In this document: in pieces, positions 59,144-64,000 of the stretch
Numbering within the stretch: position 1 is the stretch's first letter
Layout of the letters: each line of letters begins with the position of its first letter
Assembly: GCA_027186245.1 (NCBI GenBank)
Contig: CP114486.1
Coordinates: 9,748,501-9,812,500 of the forward strand
Source: Coriaria nepalensis
Taxonomy: Eukaryota > Streptophyta > Magnoliopsida > Cucurbitales > Coriariaceae
Direction of reading: 5' to 3'
DNA length: 64,000 nt
Translations under genes and position numbers: made by a program
Notes under the pieces: model-generated
The model's database searches: none
What the model was told of the DNA's origin: nothing
What the model saw: the letters and a program-made list of their open reading frames with translations, nothing else

Positions 59144-60704
59144 CCTTGAAATTTCCAACATACTTGCATGTTTGTTTCATTTTCATTCATTCATTTATTT
59201 TTTGGACTTTTTTATTCAATAAATAAATAAATATTCGCATTTATTCATCTTTTCATTCATTTTAGAGGTTCCATTTGTTGGGTAGTATAAAAAATGTGAA
59301 TTGCTTTGATTGGTATTCTCGTCGGGACTCGGACGCTTGAGTTATTGGTATTAGGCTTAAAGTGTATGCTCATGTTATAATTTATAGCGTATAGGTCAAA
59401 TTAAAGAGAGCAAAAAACACCATCCCTACCAAAATCGACCTAAATGGTCGATGGCATAATTACAACAACAACAAAAAAAAACAGTTTCGGTTGGAGCCCC
59501 GATCTCGACCCATATTTGAACCTCTGAATGTCTTAATCATATATTTGGATAATTAATAAATAAATAACCTATAACAAGTTACAACTCAAATTATACAGGA
59601 CCATCACAAGGTTTAAGGAATAAATACAACCCCCACCTCTTCTCTCCCTGGTCTGATTACTGACTTTCTAATCTAGTTCTCTTTACATGCCAGACATGGA
59701 TAAGAACTTCCAAGCTGGGTTTAAATTTATGCGTAAATATTATACACTAGTAAGGACAAAAGCGTAACACACAAACCTAAACTCCAACCCAGTTCAGCAG
59801 GATGCATGTTTCTTGATTCCCCTTGCCTTAGCGGGTATAAATATGACATCCAAGCCTCTAATGCAGTACAGAATAGACCAGTGTGCTATTGCTTCCTTCT
59901 AGTGCAAGACGATGTGAAATAAAGACCCTCATTTTCAAGTTCCTTGATTTGCAATGGAGTTCAAGCATTCAAGGTAAAACATTTTTCTTTCATAGTCCCT
60001 GTATTACTGCATAAATGCCAAACACGATATCAAGTATACTGTGATTCAGTCAAATTTAGGCTTAGTTTGCTTCTATTTTTGGTAAGTGGGTTAAACTAGA
60101 ATCTGCCAAATTCTAATTTCTACAATGCCTGTTTTAAGAATGAGAACCCACATGGACTTCAATCCGCCTCTAGTACACCAGAAATACAAAATTCGACATC
60201 ACAAACAAACTTTTATAGCAGAACAATTTTAATGTTTGTAATTTCTCAGCTAAAAGGACCAACTTACACTGCTTGTCAGTACCCCTCAAGTCACAAATCA
60301 TTCTCACATTTCCCCCCATCAAGCAGCATGTAAATTTAAATGTTTGTTAAAAGAGCAAAAAACAAAAAACAAAAAAGAAGGGCTGTCATTTGAGATAAAT
60401 TGTGTGGAACTTTGAAAACGAATAAACATTTTACATGATATATACTAGCTGCTATACTAATACCATATATAAAGAATGGGCTTCACAGGCTGAAAAAGAA
60501 AAGGCATAGTTGAGGCAATTTTATATCAGAATATGTGTTTAGTACAGAAGATCAGTTGGAAATACTTTGCAGAGATGCAACAGTAGAAAGTAAAATTCTA
60601 AGATACATTATTTTCATCTACCTAGAAAGTAAGTTATGCTGAATCTAAACATATCAGAAAATGAACATGGCTCAGTGTATCGTAAAGGGTGAGCTGTGCT
60701 TACC
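59144..60704. other. Intergenic and 3' flank of the CDKE gene
   Basis: No gene seen. The right part (from roughly 60500) is probably the 3' UTR of the kinase gene on the minus strand. Contains ATTC-rich repeats near 59176-59260. Confidence 0.45.
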
Positions 60705-63700
60705 TCAGAACCGTCTGGATTTCTGTTGTGGATGGTATCCAGTCATCCCCCCCATCCCTGGGTCTTTCCTCCTCAACTGTAGAGAAATAGAGGGAAGAAA
60801 AGGCAGAGTATGCTTAGAGTGAGAGAAATGCATTAGAGAGAGAATGAGAGAGAGAGAGAGAGAGAGAACAAGGAACCAAGACAATGAACCTGTTGCTGTT
60901 GATGAGCTTGGGCATTAACACCTCGCTGCATTGGAATGCCAGTAGGATTCATTGGCCCACCCATACCAGGCTGAGATGCAAGATTATAAGCTGGTATGCC
61001 TGGAGGTTGCATCCTTTGCATTCCACTTACGGGAGGGACCAATCTATTTGCTACCACATGAGTACCCTGTATGTTTCCAGGAACTGGATTCCCTGATGAC
61101 ACCTGGGGCCAATCGAATGATAAGCATAGACATGTCTCCCTCACTAAAAGCATTTAATATTTACTAAGACAAACAAAAGCAAACAATATCTTTATTTATC
61201 CTAGTTTCAATTTAAGAAACAAATACAAGTTTCGTCAAAGAAAGACAGGAGCTCAAAACCAACAGAAATTGCTTAATTTTTAACCAGTTGGTGAGATTCC
61301 AATGGAACCTTCAGTTGCCAAATGAAAGATATGACCAAGGACGAATGACAGAGGCAATTGCTTGAAGGGTTTTGCTGTATGAGGTTCCTTTTAGTACAAT
61401 GGAAGACGAAGGTTTGTTGAGAGGTTGAGATATGCGCAACCATTATATGAGAAGGTGAGTCGTACCCTAGTTAAACAACTGTATGACTGTCTGTGTTACA
61501 GGAAAGGGAAATTTTAAATGAACTTTGAAAAGGGTAAGTAGAATCAGCTGGACTATTGATCTGTGGAAGTCTAAGATTCAGAAAGTGATCGGGGACCACT
61601 TTGTTGATTCTGATAGGAAGCTTCAAAAAAGAGTTAAAGTTTGTTCATGTACTTCCACCAAGGCATGGATTCCAGATTGCTAATCAATTTTCAAATGTTT
61701 GATAAAATAGGAAATATATAATAAAGTAACGTCAGTATCTGTGGATAATGCTTCTGTCATGTATGTTGCCATTAGGGTTTATGAAAGATGACATCTCTAT
61801 CACTAACAAGTTACATTGTGCTGGCAATTTTGTTCTATCTGCGATGTTGTGTGCATTAAGATATAATTGCAGATGTTTGTGAAAGAGTGTTGGATCACAG
61901 AAACAGTTATTTGGGGTTAACATTTTATGATATGGTCAAGTTTTGAAAATTTCCTACTATAAAACAAGGAGAAATAAACGAGACCAAAACTCCCTCACTT
62001 TGTTATTTACATGGATATAACTAAGTTTATACATCTGAATTTTAAAGCATTGTAATTTCTTTAGAGAGAGCTCACACTTACCGTTGGTGGAGGTTGGAGG
62101 CTAGTTGCTCCCTCAAAATCTGTGGTTGTGTCCACAGGACGGGTAGGATAATTGACGAGTTTCTCCCCAGGTTGGTTGGGCACAAGTGAACTGGCCATTC
62201 ATGTTTGATACACTCAGTCAATGTGATACCATGCTGCTTAATCATGACATTGAATAGAAATTTTGAATTCACATTTTCTTTAGGTTAGTTATGTTTTTTT
62301 GGGCGAATCATTCAAGATAGTTTTTTAACGTGGAAAATAAAGACAGATATTCAGAAAGGTGTTAAGACTCCTACATTAAGTGGAAAGAAATCTTACTTGT
62401 GCCCTGGAAGAGGTTCAAGACGAAAGTACCTGAGAAAATAGCAGGTGCACAGATTTGCTTACAACATATTTTATGGAAGTTACAGTTGTAAAAATCTGAC
62501 AAGGGTACAAATTCTGATGGTATATGACTACATAAATTTCCCTTTCCACCTTTTCCATTGTCCATTTTAAAGAAAATATGAAACAATTAAGATCCACTAT
62601 CTGACCCATAACTATATCAATCACAACCCCCGCCCCACCCGCGGGCGCCGCCGCACAGCACCCACACACATATACACACTCAAAAGATAATTAAATAACA
62701 GCTGAAGGAAAGGAAAAAGGGAACAAAGAGTAGGATGGCAAAATACAGCAAGCGGGAAGTCTTACTCATGCTCCAGGGCTTGTGCTGTTGTTATACGCTT
62801 CCGTGGATCATATCTACATAAAGTGGCATGCATGGGAATAGGAAGGGGTTGAATTGTCTCTCAAATCAAAACACCATCATAGGAAATAAAAATAATAAAA
62901 ATACGTTATTTTCTTTTGGCCAATATCTTAGTTCACTTCGTATCTGTTTGGCACAATTTAGCCAGTCATTAGGGTGACATCTTTCATTCAAGCCTTATCA
63001 CTTGGAATGATTATAGAGGCAAATTTCTCCATAGAGCTTATCAAGCATATTTAGCGATAAAAAAAGAACTAGAATGAGTAGAACCATAAACCCAATGACT
63101 AATTAAATTATGACGGTGGTTTACTGCTCAATACACAGTAAGATGAAATCAGAACCTAAAAACTCCTATATAACCTGAAAAGACTCTAGGGATGGGCATG
63201 TTTCAAATTTAAGCAAAATTAGTATGCAACTACAAATTAAAAAAATTCACAGATTCTGATTTCAAAAGTCTAAGATCTAGACAGTGAGATTATTTCTAGA
63301 ACCATAAAGGCAGCACATACTCGAGCATCTTAGATAGGAGATCATATGCAGGACTTTTTGGATTAAGGTGAACAACACTATAGAGCCCAGCATTATCACT
63401 GTCAAAACCAAAGAGCAGAAGAGGAAAAGTTAAAATAACTCATTAGATAGAGGGGAGTCAGTCATATACGTGTCCAAGGAAGGTCTAGTACGTGCTAACA
63501 ATTCCCCCGAAAGATTTTAAGTTCCACATCCAAAATAGAAATGTAAAACTGCTTACTACTTGTGACCCTGTATATGCTGTATGTCTTGTTGCCAATGTGG
63601 AAGATTTGCTAGTGTTGGCCACTTTTCTAGGGTTGGATGGCCTAGTTCATTAATGATTTAGTAAAATATCATATTGCAATATATAAGAAAGGAAGAGGAT

Positions 63701-63944
63701 ATCCAAAGGAAAGAAGTAATTTTACCTAAGACTTTGAATATCTTATCAAGCTGATCAAGCTGCACAATTCACGAAATTCATTACACCACATTACATCTAC
63801 ATGACTTAGCAATCCTCGCAGATGTATCAGATGAGAATAAATTACATACCTGGAAAGGATTCACTGTCCCTTTAACTTCTGCCCCTTGAAATAGTGGCTT
63901 CAATGTCAAAAGCTCAGCAAAAATACACCCAACAGCCCATATAT
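60705..63944 (-). CDS. CDKE-1: Cyclin-dependent kinase E-1 (CDK8), 3' exons (partial)
   Basis: Nine exons on the minus strand: 63944-63850, 63759-63726, 63641-63557, 63398-63321, 62813-62766, 62429-62397, 62190-62082, 61102-60890, 60776-60705. All have GT-AG borders and together give 254 residues plus the stop in one frame. The first begins in the kinase C-lobe ([20 protein letters not shown]). [25 protein letters not shown] and [14 protein letters not shown] (the end of the kinase domain) follow. Then comes the plant CDKE tail with [10 protein letters not shown], a Gln/Pro/Met-rich region and the end [22 protein letters not shown]8 (HEN3 in Arabidopsis) is the kinase of the Mediator kinase module and pairs with cyclin C. 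The 5' exons lie beyond 64000; 63945-64000 is intron. Confidence 0.95.
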
Positions 63945-64000
63945 CTAATTGTATTATTAAGTTGAGTTTTTATTAGAAATGAAAATCATTATAGTAAAAC

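Noticed and set aside
1..64000. CRISPR arrays, operons, prophage or integron structures
   Set aside because: No regularly spaced repeats, bacterial-type gene packing or ribosome-binding sites are seen; the sequence is plant nuclear DNA.

Overview
This is a nuclear genome segment from a plant, most likely a eudicot. The evidence is AT-rich DNA, GT-AG introns, plant-only protein families, two MIR166 precursors, a plant-type tRNA-Gln(TTG), and many Ty1/copia, Ty3/gypsy, LINE and hAT remnants. I cannot name the species. No bacterial operon, CRISPR array or intact virus is visible.

Layout. 1-7.3 kb is a nest of decayed retroelements on the minus strand: a copia gag-protease piece, a gypsy integrase split by a small copia element with recognisable LTRs and near-perfect target-site repeats, and the head of a LINE (end of ORF1, start of ORF2). 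7.9-13.9 kb holds three related LTR-like copies and a decayed copia gag. 15-18 kb holds a decayed transposase-like gene resembling the plant Ptta/En-Spm family. 20.0-20.5 kb carries two tandem MIR166 hairpins behind one TATA box; this is the most interesting locus. 25.4-31.5 kb is a copia element (minus strand) whose RNase H region is interrupted by a 1.56 kb solo LTR. 34.5-35.9 kb is the 3' end of another copia element. 44-45.4 kb is a decayed hAT transposase. 46.2-50.9 kb is a decayed chromodomain gypsy element, followed by a copia gag fragment.

Four ordinary protein genes can be modelled with exons that join in frame: (1) a 484-residue plant protein of unknown function with a His tract (31.6-33.4 kb, minus); (2) a 273-residue FYVE zinc finger plus ankyrin protein (37.5-40.1 kb, minus); (3) a 540-residue filament-like plant protein, a long coiled coil (55.6-57.9 kb, plus); (4) the last nine exons of the Mediator kinase CDKE;1/CDK8 (60.7-63.9 kb, minus, running off the right edge). 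A tRNA-Gln(TTG) lies between genes 3 and 4.

The genes do not form an operon or pathway. Gene-rich stretches (31.5-42 kb and 54-64 kb) alternate with transposon-filled ones. The copia element at 25.4-31.5 kb ends only 55 bp after the stop codon of gene 1, so it may supply that gene's 3' end.
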